Of a DNA stretch of 64,000 nt, positions 19,941 through 28,850 are shown piece after piece. The stretch is taken from contig NZ_CP114280.1 in NCBI RefSeq assembly GCF_029635795.1, forward strand, positions 2,356,001 through 2,420,000, in the 5' to 3' direction. The DNA is from Dickeya lacustris (GTDB lineage: Bacteria > Pseudomonadota > Gammaproteobacteria > Enterobacterales > Enterobacteriaceae). The notes beneath the pieces were generated by a model that worked only from the letters and a program-made list of their open reading frames with translations, ran no database searches and had not been told where the DNA came from. The first letter of the stretch is position 1, and the number at the start of each line of letters is the position of its first letter. The position numbers were made by a program, and so were the translations under genes.

Positions 19941-20843
19941 TTAGCGCTCCTTTGGGTCAAGCACATCGCGCAGGCCATCACCGAGAAAATTACACGCCAG
20001 CGAGGTGAGAAAAATGGCAACGCAAGGCACCAGCGGCACCCACCATGCGTTAAACAAAAAACGCCGCGCGGTGGCTATCATGGTGCCCCACTCCGGCGAC
20101 GGCGGTTGTGCGCCCATGCCAAGGAAACCAAGGCTGGCGGCGGTAATGATGATGGAGCTCATATCCAGCGTCACCCGCACAATCAGGCTTGGCACGCACA
20201 GCGGCATGATATGGCGCACCACAATACGCAGCGGCGCGGCACCGGTCATACGGCTGGCGGCGATAAAATCGCTGTGGCGATATTGCAGGGTTTCGGCACG
20301 CGCCAGCCGCGCATAGGGCGGCCAGGCCGTCAGCGCTATCGCCAGCACCGCGCTCTCCACGCCCGGTTTCAGCGCAGCCACAAACGCCAGCGCCAGCACC
20401 AGCCGGGGAAAGGCCAGAAAAATGTCGGTTAACCGCATCAGCATTTTATCCGCCAGACCACCGGCATAACCGGCCACACAGCCCACCAGCAAACCGACAG
20501 GCGCGGTCAGCGCCACCACCGCCATCACCATCCCAAGCGTGGTTCGCCCGCCATACAGTATGCGGCTTAACACATCGCGCCCCAGCTCATCGGTGCCCAA
20601 CCAGTGCGGCCACGACGGTGCGGCCAGCCGGTTCGATAAGTCCTGAAAACCGGGGTCGTAAGGCGCAAGCCAGGGCGCCGTGAGCGAGAGCAGCAACATC
20701 ACGGCGATGATAATCAGCCCCAGCATCGCCAGCGGATGACGGCGAAACGCCAGCCACAGTCGGTAACGTTGCCCCCACAGCGCCTGACGGGGCGTGGCGG
20801 GCGTGTCTTCGAGCAACCAGGCTCGTGAGAGAAAAAAACTCAT
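19941..20843 (-). CDS. Peptide ABC importer permease (DppC-like)
   Basis: A 300-residue inner-membrane permease with the DppC-type features: an N-terminal cytoplasmic tail, first helix near residues 38-58, GTDELGRDVLSRILYGGR after the first periplasmic loop, five later helices and the coupling loop SDFIAASRMTGA. It overlaps the preceding permease by an ATGA. Together they form the pore of the second peptide importer in this window. Confidence 0.88.
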   Translation of the reverse strand: MSFFLSRAWLLEDTPATPRQALWGQRYRLWLAFRRHPLAMLGLIIIAVMLLLSLTAPWLAPYDPGFQDLSNRLAAPSWPHWLGTDELGRDVLSRILYGGRTTLGMVMAVVALTAPVGLLVGCVAGYAGGLADKMLMRLTDIFLAFPRLVLALAFVAALKPGVESAVLAIALTAWPPYARLARAETLQYRHSDFIAASRMTGAAPLRIVVRHIMPLCVPSLIVRVTLDMSSIIITAASLGFLGMGAQPPSPEWGTMIATARRFLFNAWWVPLVPCVAIFLTSLACNFLGDGLRDVLDPKER

Positions 20844-21850
20844 GTGACGCGCGGATCCAAAAGTCGATAGAGAATGTCAGCCAGCAGGTTCAATAACACA
20901 TAGACCGCACCGACCAGTAATGTGGCACCCACCACCGGGTTCATGTCCGCATTGAGCAGCGCATTGGTCAGGTACTGACCGAGCCCCGGCCAGGAGAAGA
21001 CGTTTTCCGTCACCACTGCGCCTTCGAGCAAACCGGCATAGGTCAGCGCCAATACCGTCACCAGTTGCACCGCCACCGTCGGGAACGCATGCCGCCACAC
21101 CACCCGGCGTGACGACAACCCTTTGGCGCGTGCGGTGATAATAAATTCACCGCTTAATGCATTGAGCATGAAGGTGCGGGTCATGCGGGTGATATACGCC
21201 ATACTGAAATAGGCCAGAATCAGCACCGGTTGCACCATGTGCGCCAGCGCATCGCGCAGCGCGTCATAGTCGCCCGCCAGCAGTGCATCGACGGTCAGTA
21301 AGCCGGTGACGTGCGGCACCATGTCCTGAAACAGGATGTCCTGTCGCCCCGGCCCCGGCGCAATTCCCAGCACGGCGTAAAACACCAGCAGGCTCAGGAG
21401 CGCCAGCACAAACACCGGCAGCGAGTGCCCGGCCAGGCAGATGACGCGCAGGGTTTGATCCAGCCAGCTGCCCTGACGCACCGCCGCCCACACGCCAAGC
21501 GGAATGCCGACCAGCGCGGCGACGATAATCGCCGCCGTCGCCAGCTCCAGCGTGGCCGGGAAATAGCGGGCGATGTCGGTCGTCACGGCGTTTGAGGTCA
21601 GGATCGATCGCCCCAAATCACCGTGCAGCAACTGGTTAAGGTAGTGGCCGTATTGCACCCACAGCGGGCTATCGAGCCCCATTTCCTGGCGCACGCGCTC
21701 CACCACCGCCTGAGGCGCATTGTCACCCACCGCCGCCAGCACCGGGTCTGTCGGCATGATGCGGCCGATAAAAAAGGTCAGCACCGACAGCCCCAGCAAC
21801 GTCAGCAGCAGGCTGCCAAGCGCGCTGCCTACACGAATCAGGCCGGACAT
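20840..21850 (-). CDS. Peptide ABC importer permease (DppB-like), in frame with the upstream binding protein
   Basis: A 336-residue permease if translated from the ATG at 21850, which gives the usual family N-terminus MSGLIRVGSALGSLLLTLLG. Family motifs include IMPTDPVLAAVGDNAP, GLDSPLWVQYGHYL and the coupling segment SGEFIITARAKGL. The open frame does not stop before this ATG but runs on from the binding-protein gene, producing a nominal fused protein. A TGA in the neighbouring frame overlaps the ATG as TGATG, the normal junction for such gene pairs, so the permease is most likely a separate protein. Confidence 0.82.
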   Translation of the reverse strand: MSGLIRVGSALGSLLLTLLGLSVLTFFIGRIMPTDPVLAAVGDNAPQAVVERVRQEMGLDSPLWVQYGHYLNQLLHGDLGRSILTSNAVTTDIARYFPATLELATAAIIVAALVGIPLGVWAAVRQGSWLDQTLRVICLAGHSLPVFVLALLSLLVFYAVLGIAPGPGRQDILFQDMVPHVTGLLTVDALLAGDYDALRDALAHMVQPVLILAYFSMAYITRMTRTFMLNALSGEFIITARAKGLSSRRVVWRHAFPTVAVQLVTVLALTYAGLLEGAVVTENVFSWPGLGQYLTNALLNADMNPVVGATLLVGAVYVLLNLLADILYRLLDPRVT

Positions 21851-23449
21851 CAGGCTTTCTTCACTTGCTGATACGGCACCTTGCTTAACTACCGTCATGG
21901 TGACGCCGCTGAGATTCTTACGGCAGGCCAGCGTCTTCTCGTCTTGCATCATCAGCGTGAACGGGCTTTGCTCGCGGTGGTTGCGTTGCAGGGTTTCATA
22001 CAGCGCGATGCGTTTGGCCGGGTCTTGCTCGTGCAGCGCCTGTTCGGTGAGTTGATTGAACGTCGCATCTGACCAGTTGCAGCGCCACGCCAGCGTGCGG
22101 TTGCGCGCGCCGTCGCTGTTATCGGTGTTGATGCAAAACGCCTCGGCATTGGAGTTCGGGTCAAAATAGTCGGCGCCCCAGGCTGTCAGCGCCAGTTGTT
22201 GCTGGCGGGCGCGCATTTTGGTCAGCACCTGACGGTTTTCAGCGGCAATCAGCTTCACCCGGATGCCGATAGCGCCGAGCTGGGTCTGAATCGCCTGCGC
22301 GATATCGGGGTATGGCTGGGCGGAGTAGTGATCGAGCGTCACCTCAAAGCCATCGGCATAACCGGCGTCTTTGAGCAGCGCTTTGGCTTTGGCGACATCG
22401 AGATGGAACGGGTTATCTTCCAGCGCCGCCGGGAAACCACCCGGCAAAAAACTCTGATGCACTTTGTGCGTCAGCGGCAGGATGTTTTTCTGGATGCTGT
22501 CATAGTCGAGCGCCCACTTAATCGCCTGCCACACCTGCGGTTTTTTCAGGAACTCGTTGGCGGTGTTGCACGACAACAACATCACGCTGGCGATGCTTTG
22601 GCGCACCAGATGGTAGCTGGCGTCATTAACCAGCGGGCGGATTTGCTCGGTGGTGAGATTACGGGCGATATCCACATCGCCTTTTTGCAACATCAGCAAC
22701 TGGGCCGACGGGTCAACGATGTGCTTGAGCAACACGCGCTTAAAGACGTTGTCTGCCGGGAAGCGATCGTTTTTCTGCAATATAATGCTTTCGCTGGCTT
22801 TCCAGCTCACCAGCGAGAACGGGCCGGAACCAGCGCTGTTCTGCTTCAGCCACTGGTTGCCCCAGTCATTATTCTGCTGGTTGGCCAGCGCCAGTTTTTT
22901 CTGCACCACGCTGCCTACCGGCGCAGACAAACAGTAGAGCAGGAAGGTTTCCGCCGCCGGTTGCTCAAGGCTTATCACCAGCGTGTTCGCATCCGGCGCG
23001 GTAATGCGCTGCTCCACATTCTCTTTGGTCAAACCGAACTGGTTGATGATAAACGCCGGGCTTTTATCCAGCTTCACCGCGCGCTGTAACGAGAACGCGG
23101 CATCTTCCGCCGTCACCGGCGCGCCATCGGCAAAGGTCGCTTGCGGGTTAAGGTGGAAGGTAAAGGTTTTGCTGTCGTCACTGACATCCCAGCTCGCGGC
23201 CAGCGAGCCCATCACCTGCTGCGGGTTCTCCGGGTTTGGCATCACCAGCCGCTGATAGAGGTTGCCGATTATCTCGGTGCCCACCGTTTCAAATGCCTCT
23301 TGCGGGTCGAGGCTGGTCATATTGTCGAGCTGCATCGCCATCACCAGCACCGAGGGCGGCGTGTCGGCAAAGGCGGTGTTCAACCCAAGCCAGGACAGTA
23401 AAGGCACGGTCGCGCAACCGGCAAGAAAACGTCTTCTGGTAACCATCAT
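21850..23449 (-). CDS. Periplasmic peptide-binding protein, 3' end apparently frameshifted
   Basis: An SBP_bac_5 family binding protein of about 530 residues. The start is ATG at 23449 or 23446 behind GGGGGA; an upstream in-frame ATG would add about 43 unlikely residues. It has a twin-arginine signal (TRRRFLAGC, then a hydrophobic stretch ending NTAFA). Body motifs include LDPQEAFETVG, FADGAPVTAEDAAFSLQRAV, GSGPFSLVSW and GADYFDPNSNAEAFC. As written, the frame continues into the permease. Removing one base near 21881-21892 gives the end MTVLSKVPYQQVKKA and a TGA overlapping the permease ATG, a normal-looking C-terminus. A sequence error or a genuine one-base insertion is therefore likely. Confidence 0.78.
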
Positions 23450-23647
23450 TCCCCCAAGTGTCTGATTCAAAAACAAAATAAGAGTTATTTTTTCTCTCTG
23501 CGGCTTGACAGACCTTTCAGGCACTGGCTTAAATGGTGGCGCGGTGAGCAACATTTCACCGCCTGAAGCCACCGCCAAAGGGCGGGGTCTTCAACGCGCC
23601 ATGTCAGACTATCCGTTTCTTTTCAACCCAGTATCGGTGCTGCTTCC
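23450..23647. promoter_or_regulatory. Divergent promoter region between importer operon and dipeptidase
   Basis: The 198-base gap separates two divergent units that both concern peptides, so it should contain promoters for each and perhaps a site for the LysR regulator encoded downstream. I see no clear T-N11-A palindrome or consensus promoter; only the ribosome site of the binding-protein gene is distinct. Confidence 0.35.
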
Positions 23648-24742
23648 ATGTCAGATTCACCTGTGTCAGATTCGCCTGCGTCAGACAAGCCGTCAGTGCA
23701 TCACGCGGTTCTCCCTGTCTTCGATGGCCACAACGACGTGCTTTCACGCCTGTGGCGACTGCATCGCGACAACCCAACCGAGGCCTTTTTCACCGGCTCA
23801 CAAGGCCACATCGACCTGCCGCGCTTGCGCCAGGGCGGGTTTGTCGGCGGCCTGTTTGCCACCTACGTCCCTTCAGAACGAGGTGATGCAAAATCCATAC
23901 CAGATGGCAACATTTCATTTACCACGCCATCGCTGGCGCAGGCGCGTGAGGTCAGCCTCTGGATGATAGCCACCCTGTTGCGCCTTGAGGCGCACTCCGG
24001 CGGGCAGTTGCGCGTGTGCCGCAGCGTGGCGGATATTCAGCGCTGCATGGCGGACGGGGCTATCGCCGCCGTGATGCACATCGAAGGCGCGGAGATGATC
24101 GATGCCGGGCTGGAACTGCTGGATATTCTTTATGCCGCCGGGTTACGCAGCCTGGGGCCGCTGTGGAGCCGGGAGAATATTTTTGGCCAGGGTGTGCCGT
24201 TTCGCTTTCCCTCTTCGCCGGATACCGGCAACGGGCTGACCGAAGCCGGTATCCGGCTGGTGCGTGCCTGCAATGCCAAACGCATTCTGGTGGATGTGTC
24301 ACACATGGATGAAAAAGGCTTTTGGCAAACCGCACAGGTTTCCGATGCGCCGCTGGTCGCCAGCCACTCCAACGCCCACGCACTGTGTGCCCAGTCACGC
24401 AACCTGACCGATAAGCAACTGGCGGCCATTCGTGAGCGCAATGGCTTTGTCGGCGTCAACTTTGGCTCCGCATTCTTACGCGCAGACGGACAAAAAGACC
24501 CGGCTACCACCGTGGCCGAGATTGTGCGTCACATCGAATACCTGCTCGACAAGCTCGGCGAAGACGGCGTCGGTTTCGGCTCCGATCTCGACGGCACCAC
24601 CGTGCCCGCCGATTTGCGTGATGCCGCCGGATTCCCCGTTTTGGTGCAGGCGCTGGCCGAACGCGGCTACGCACGCACCTTGTTGGAGAAACTCAGTTAC
24701 CGCAACTGGCTGCGCGTGTTGCACGCGACCTGGGGCGAATAG
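23648..24742 (+). CDS. Membrane dipeptidase (M19 renal dipeptidase family)
   Basis: A 364-residue zinc dipeptidase of the M19 family, which cleaves L-Xaa-L/D-Xaa dipeptides and tolerates a C-terminal D-residue. Metal-binding motifs are DGHNDVLSR near residue 26 (HxD), MHIEGAEM (Glu), VSHMDEKGF and ASHSNAHAL (His), and FGSDLDGT near the end. The N-terminal SDSPVSDSPASDKPS is repetitive and probably variable; the ATG lacks a strong ribosome site, so a later start is possible. No signal peptide is seen. The divergent importer operon carries a D-aminopeptidase, which suggests a joint role in degrading D-residue peptides. Confidence 0.88.
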   Translation: MSDSPVSDSPASDKPSVHHAVLPVFDGHNDVLSRLWRLHRDNPTEAFFTGSQGHIDLPRLRQGGFVGGLFATYVPSERGDAKSIPDGNISFTTPSLAQAREVSLWMIATLLRLEAHSGGQLRVCRSVADIQRCMADGAIAAVMHIEGAEMIDAGLELLDILYAAGLRSLGPLWSRENIFGQGVPFRFPSSPDTGNGLTEAGIRLVRACNAKRILVDVSHMDEKGFWQTAQVSDAPLVASHSNAHALCAQSRNLTDKQLAAIRERNGFVGVNFGSAFLRADGQKDPATTVAEIVRHIEYLLDKLGEDGVGFGSDLDGTTVPADLRDAAGFPVLVQALAERGYARTLLEKLSYRNWLRVLHATWGE

Positions 24743-24872
24743 CCCCCGGACGGTGCGCGCTGGCGTACCCGCGTTAGAGAGGTGGCGTAATTCTTGCTTG
24801 TGTCCTGACGAGCGCAGACGGCTTGTGCTGGCGCGGACACCGGCGATGAGCCCTTCTCACAAGGTAACAACC

Positions 24873-25781
24873 ATGCGTTTACGTCATATCGAAGTCTTTC
24901 AGGCGATTACTCAGGCTGGCACCATCAGCGGCGCGGCGCGCTTGCTTAATGTCTCCCAGCCGAATGTCAGCCGGGTACTGAATCACGCTGAACAACAGCT
25001 TGGCTTTGCCTTGTTTGAGCGCCGCCCGCAAGGGTTGGTGCCCACGGTAGAAGGGCAGCGGCTGATGCCGGAGATAGCGCGGCTCTACCACCACCTGCAA
25101 GAGATAACGACGCTCACCGAGCAAATCCGCACAGGCCAGCATCAGACCTTGCGCCTCGGTGCCGCTCACGCCTTTGGCCAGATGATCGTTGCCCCGGCGA
25201 TGGTCGCCTTTCAGCAACAGGCGGCGCGAGTCCGGCTGGAACTGGTGACGGAGCACTTCTGTACGCTATGCCAGAACATTCAGCAGCACCAGCTCGACCT
25301 GGCGCTGGTGTTCGGCCAGCAGGTGCCGCCGGATTTACTGGCCGAACCGCTGTGCCAGTCTCGTATGGTGGCGATTTTGCCCAAAGAGAGCCCGCAGCAG
25401 GGGCCGGTATCACTGGAATGGCTATGCCACAACAACCTGTTGATGATGCAGCAACAAGACCCGCTCGGCCAGGTAGTACACCGCGCCCTGCGCGACCGCC
25501 ACCTCAAACCGGCGGCCTCGCTGTACATCAAAACCTATTCGGTGATAGCCGATATGGTGCTGGCAGGCGGCGGCACCGGCATCGTCGATTTATTCACTGC
25601 GCACCGCTATGCCAGCCAACTCAAGATAGTGCCCATCAGCCAGCCGCTGCCCTTTGAAGTGATGCTGATAAGCCGCCGCGATATCGCGCAATCCCGCGAG
25701 ATGCTGCAACTCAAGCAGGTTCTCCGGCAAACATGCCGTACATTTGCCAACCAATGTTTGCCTCTGCTGGACGCAGCCTGA
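24873..25781 (+). CDS. LysR-family transcriptional regulator
   Basis: A 302-residue LysR regulator. The winged helix-turn-helix spans residues 1-62 (MRLRHIEVFQAI, AARLLNVSQPNVSRVLNHAE), followed by a type-2 periplasmic-binding-like effector domain. The ATG at 24873 follows AAGG and matches the usual LysR start; an in-frame ATG at 24846 would add nine residues. The longer open frame upstream overlaps the dipeptidase gene out of frame and is not used. It probably controls the dipeptidase and the divergent importer operon, from position. Confidence 0.87.
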   Translation: MRLRHIEVFQAITQAGTISGAARLLNVSQPNVSRVLNHAEQQLGFALFERRPQGLVPTVEGQRLMPEIARLYHHLQEITTLTEQIRTGQHQTLRLGAAHAFGQMIVAPAMVAFQQQAARVRLELVTEHFCTLCQNIQQHQLDLALVFGQQVPPDLLAEPLCQSRMVAILPKESPQQGPVSLEWLCHNNLLMMQQQDPLGQVVHRALRDRHLKPAASLYIKTYSVIADMVLAGGGTGIVDLFTAHRYASQLKIVPISQPLPFEVMLISRRDIAQSREMLQLKQVLRQTCRTFANQCLPLLDAA

Positions 25782-25857
25782 GCGGATACGGCAGGCAGCA
25801 CTCCACAACACCGTCCCCCCCTGACACCGGCGCACACCGCCAACGCCGTTTAGCGCT

Positions 25858-25886
25858 GTCGCTTTTAACGGTGTGCCCGTTATAAT
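25858..25886 (+). promoter_or_regulatory. Probable yicC promoter
   Basis: TATAAT at 25881-25886 is a perfect -10 hexamer 32 bases before the yicC start. The matching -35 region 17 bases upstream is poor (GTCGCT), so strength is uncertain. Confidence 0.5.
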
Positions 25887-25917
25887 TACCCCATCATTTC
25901 TTAACAGGTATGCACCG

Positions 25918-26784
25918 ATGATTCGTAGCATGACCGCTTACGCCCGGCGAGACATCAAGGGTGAATGGGGTAGCGCCGCCTGGGAGCTTCGCTCCGTAAA
26001 CCAGCGTTATCTGGAAACCTATATCCGTTTACCCGAACAGTTTCGAAGCCTGGAGCCGGTTATTCGCGAGCGCATCCGCAACCGACTGACGCGCGGCAAA
26101 ATTGAATGCAACCTGCGTTTCGAACTCGACCCGCGTGCGCAAGGGCAGCTTATCCTCAACGAGCCACTGGCCAAACAGCTGGTCGCGGCAGCGAACTGGG
26201 TCAAAATGCAAAGCGATGAAGGCGAGGTTAACCCGCTCGACATCCTGCGCTGGCCGGGGGTGATGTCGGCACAAGAGCAGGATTTGGACGCCATCAGCGC
26301 AGAACTGATGCAGGCGCTGGAAGCGACGCTGGATGACTTCATCCTCGCGCGCGAAAGCGAAGGCAACGCACTCAAAGCCTTGATTGAACAGCGGCTGGCA
26401 GGCGTCAGCGCCGAAGTCGTCAAGGTGCGCGCCCACATGCCGCAGATTTTGCAATGGCAGCGGGAAAAGCTGCAAAGCAAGCTCGACGAAGCGCAGCTAC
26501 AGCAGCTTGACGGCAACCGGCTGGAACAAGAGTTGGTGCTGATGGCGCAACGCATCGACGTAGCCGAAGAGCTCGACCGGCTGGAAGCCCATGTGAAGGA
26601 AACCTACAAAATCCTCAACAAACAGGAAGCCGTTGGCCGCCGCCTGGACTTCATGATGCAGGAATTCAACCGCGAATCGAACACGCTGGCGTCTAAATCC
26701 ATCAACGCCGACGTCACCGCCTCCGCCATCGAACTGAAAGTGCTGATTGAGCAAATGCGGGAACAAATCCAGAACATTGAGTAA
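25918..26784 (+). CDS. yicC: YicC-family endoribonuclease
   Basis: A 288-residue protein nearly collinear with E. coli YicC (287 residues), including MIRSMTAYARRDIKGEWGS at the start, LRWPGVMSAQEQDLDAI in the middle, and the C-terminal DUF1732 segment (VGRRLDFMMQEFNRESNTL). YicC is an endoribonuclease implicated in small-RNA turnover in E. coli. The start at 25918 was chosen by this match; the open frame extends 45 bases further upstream. It is monocistronic, with its own promoter and terminator. Confidence 0.95.
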   Translation: MIRSMTAYARRDIKGEWGSAAWELRSVNQRYLETYIRLPEQFRSLEPVIRERIRNRLTRGKIECNLRFELDPRAQGQLILNEPLAKQLVAAANWVKMQSDEGEVNPLDILRWPGVMSAQEQDLDAISAELMQALEATLDDFILARESEGNALKALIEQRLAGVSAEVVKVRAHMPQILQWQREKLQSKLDEAQLQQLDGNRLEQELVLMAQRIDVAEELDRLEAHVKETYKILNKQEAVGRRLDFMMQEFNRESNTLASKSINADVTASAIELKVLIEQMREQIQNIE

Positions 26785-26818
26785 CGTTTCACGCTGTCTC
26801 ACTCAGTCTCATCAGGAT

Positions 26819-26850
26819 AAAAAGGCCATGTAAATCATGGCCTTTTTTTA
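26819..26850 (+). terminator. Rho-independent terminator of yicC
   Basis: AAAGGCCATG and CATGGCCTTT (26821-26845) form a ten-base-pair stem with a five-base loop, followed by a T run on the plus strand. The reverse side also carries an A/T run, so it could work in both directions. Confidence 0.9.
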
Positions 26851-27014
26851 TATGGTTTCATGTTGTATCACTACAGCACGTGTTTAACGTGTACTTAGCG
26901 GTGTATCTAATACCGGGGCAGGTCAATCAGGCTCAATGAAGCCGATTAGAAGTTACGTACAAAAGCCTGGCCATGTGGCACCATATCAACCCGTACTCTG
27001 TCTCGAACGACCAA

Positions 27015-27467
27015 ATGGCAGTACCAAATATGCAACTCGATAGCGATATACTCGAACAGTTGATTCGCCTCGCCAGCGCCAACGCCCAGGTGCAGGTGCT
27101 TTGGCTCTACGGCTCGCGCGTCAAGGGGACGGCTGGGCCCACCAGCGATTGGGATCTGGCGGTGGCTTTTGATCCGGTCAAACAGAGTGGGCCGCTGGGT
27201 ACTGCGCTGGAAAGCCGGTTGCGGCCTGAACTGCTGGCGCTGGAGTGGCAACGAGCGCTGGGGTTGTCGGAGGGGAAACTTTCGGTCGTCGATATCAATC
27301 AGGCTCCAATCCCGTTGGCCTTTGCCGTGGTCGATGCAAATCGTCCTCTCTACTGCCGTGATGAGGGGCGACGCTTGCAGGAAGAGGCGCGTATTATGTC
27401 GCAGATGGAACTGAGTTATCCTCGCTGCCAGACCGATATCAGTAAACATCATGCAAAGGAGTCGTAG
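27015..27467 (+). CDS. mntA: MntA-like nucleotidyltransferase antitoxin
   Basis: About 150 residues of the MNT nucleotidyltransferase fold. The diagnostic GSx10DxD motif is present (GSRVKGTAGPTSDWD), with a later Asp (SVVDIN) as third metal ligand. In MntA/HepT systems the antitoxin adenylylates the HEPN toxin to silence it. The start is uncertain: ATG codons at 26973, 27015 and 27030 are in frame, none with a strong ribosome site. The stop lies two bases before the HepT-like gene, as in typical pairs. Confidence 0.82.
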   Translation: MAVPNMQLDSDILEQLIRLASANAQVQVLWLYGSRVKGTAGPTSDWDLAVAFDPVKQSGPLGTALESRLRPELLALEWQRALGLSEGKLSVVDINQAPIPLAFAVVDANRPLYCRDEGRRLQEEARIMSQMELSYPRCQTDISKHHAKES

Positions 27468-27469
27468 AA

Positions 27470-27898
27470 ATGAGCGATAACGCCTATATCAGCGCTGTGC
27501 GCATCAGCCTGTCGCGTTATCAGGCAGAGCTGTCAGAGATCAGGGCTATTCTGGCACAGCGCGCGCTTTCCAATCTGGAGTACCGCGCCGCCGAACGAAC
27601 CCTGCAAGTGTCTATCGAAGCCTGTATCGGCGTGGCAAAACACTGGGCCAGAGCACTGGCGAAGCATACCCCTCAGGATGCCTATCAGGCATTCGAGATC
27701 CTTGTCCAGCGCGGCGAGCTATCCCCTGACACACTGATCGGCTGGCGCAAAATCATTGGCCTTCGCAATGCGCTGGTACAGGACTATTTGAATATTGACC
27801 CCGAAATCATCCGTAGCGTGATTGCTCAAGGCTATAGTGACTCGCTGTTCACGTTTGCACAGCAAGGCCTCGACGGGTTGGCCGCGCATATTGATTGA
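27470..27898 (+). CDS. hepT: HepT-like HEPN toxin (DUF86) with altered active-site motif
   Basis: A 142-residue, all-helical DUF86/HEPN protein. HEPN ribonucleases of this group carry an Rx4HxY motif; here the segment is RNALVQDY, so the histidine is replaced by glutamine while the arginine and the modifiable tyrosine are kept. RNase activity may be lost or weakened. AAAGGAG precedes the ATG. It is paired with the MntA-like gene two bases upstream. Either it is a decayed toxin or the pair has another role. Confidence 0.82.
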   Translation: MSDNAYISAVRISLSRYQAELSEIRAILAQRALSNLEYRAAERTLQVSIEACIGVAKHWARALAKHTPQDAYQAFEILVQRGELSPDTLIGWRKIIGLRNALVQDYLNIDPEIIRSVIAQGYSDSLFTFAQQGLDGLAAHID

Positions 27899-28019
27899 AA
27901 CATCTACGTTGCCTCCCCCGTTTTTGAACGCTTACCGCTGTAGGGAATATAGGGTAAATGTTAGATACCGCCTTTGGCGCGTAAATGCTATTCACCTCCT
28001 GCAACAGGTAAACCAACGC

Positions 28020-28640
28020 TCACCCCTTAATCAAAAGACGCACGCCCAGAGCCAGCATCACTCCTGCACTGAGGTGGTCTATCAGGCGGCGATAACGAGT
28101 ATAAAGACGTCGTGGCTTATCGGTTGAAAGTAATAATGCAACCAGCATGTACCATAGCGTATCGATGACTAATGCCAGCAATGGCAAGACGATATACATC
28201 CACGTTGGTATAGTGCTGCCAAGCGTGGCGGTAAAAATACTGGCAAACACCAGCGCAGTTTGCGGGTTACTCATTTGCGTCATCATTCCTGAGGCAAAGG
28301 CACGCCACACATTTACGGGAGCGGCGGTTGCAACTTGCGCGGCAGCGGGCGCTTTACGACGCACCATCCTGAACGCCAGCCACAGCAGATAGCCACCACC
28401 GGCTATTTTTATCACCAGATAGAGCCAAGGCACCATCGCCAACAATAGCTGAAACCCGGCAAGCGCCAGTATTGTAAACAACGATGCGCCAACGCCCATA
28501 CCAAGCGACACCGCTATCGCCGCCCGTCGGGATGACGTCACAGCGGTGCTCGCCACCAGCAGAAAACTCGCGCCTGGGCTCATTGCACCCAGTAAAATGG
28601 CAACACCAATCACACACAACGCAATAATTTCACTGCCCAT
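28020..28640 (-). CDS. LysE/RhtB-family amino-acid exporter
   Basis: A 206-residue membrane protein with the LysE-family layout: first helix at residues 5-27, the conserved GAMSPGASFLLV segment near 18-30, glycine-rich helices 2-3, a hydrophilic loop around 90-105, and three C-terminal helices with QMSNPQTALVFASIF. These proteins export amino acids or homoserine lactones by proton exchange. The particular substrate cannot be told. Single gene; a ribosome site is not strong. Confidence 0.87.
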   Translation of the reverse strand: MGSEIIALCVIGVAILLGAMSPGASFLLVASTAVTSSRRAAIAVSLGMGVGASLFTILALAGFQLLLAMVPWLYLVIKIAGGGYLLWLAFRMVRRKAPAAAQVATAAPVNVWRAFASGMMTQMSNPQTALVFASIFTATLGSTIPTWMYIVLPLLALVIDTLWYMLVALLLSTDKPRRLYTRYRRLIDHLSAGVMLALGVRLLIKG

Positions 28641-28742
28641 AGGTTTCCCGTTACCGTAGAAAAAGCGTTAACCGACAGATACCTGTAGGCCCCGTCACAG
28701 TATTAACTTACCTGCGCAGAAACCCATCCGCCATACCTTATT

Positions 28743-28793
28743 TGGTAAAGGCAATATTCTGGTAAGAGCAACCTTCTGGTAAAGGCAACGCTG
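28743..28793. repeat. Three imperfect 17-bp tandem repeats
   Basis: Units at 28743, 28760 and 28777 read TGGTAAAGGCAATATTC, TGGTAAGAGCAACCTTC and TGGTAAAGGCAACGCTG. They lie between the divergent-facing ends of the LysE gene leader and the aguA terminator and might be a protein-binding array or slippage product. Confidence 0.7.
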
Positions 28794-28814
28794 GCGAGTT
28801 GAGAAAAGCGCTGG

Positions 28815-28848
28815 CACCTCCCCATCGTCCGTTATGGGGAGGCGCTAA
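28815..28848 (-). terminator. Hairpin downstream of aguA, probable terminator
   Basis: On the minus strand GCGCCTCCCCAT and ATGGGGAGGTGC pair around an eight-base loop. A short TTTT follows only after seven more bases, so it is a strong hairpin with a weak T tract. Confidence 0.5.
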
Positions 28849-28850
28849 GA

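Noticed and set aside
20840-23578. Natural 912-residue binding protein-permease fusion
   Set aside because: A normal C-terminus and a TGATG junction exist in the next frame, so a one-base disturbance is the simpler reading.
23450-23578. N-terminal extension of the second binding protein
   Set aside because: The ribosome site GGGGGA and the twin-arginine signal place the start at 23449/23446.
24432-24872. Long N-terminal extension of the LysR regulator
   Set aside because: It overlaps the dipeptidase gene out of frame; the regulator domain starts at 24873 after a ribosome site.
26946-27452. Antisense gene opposite mntA
   Set aside because: A shadow frame of a well-supported nucleotidyltransferase gene.
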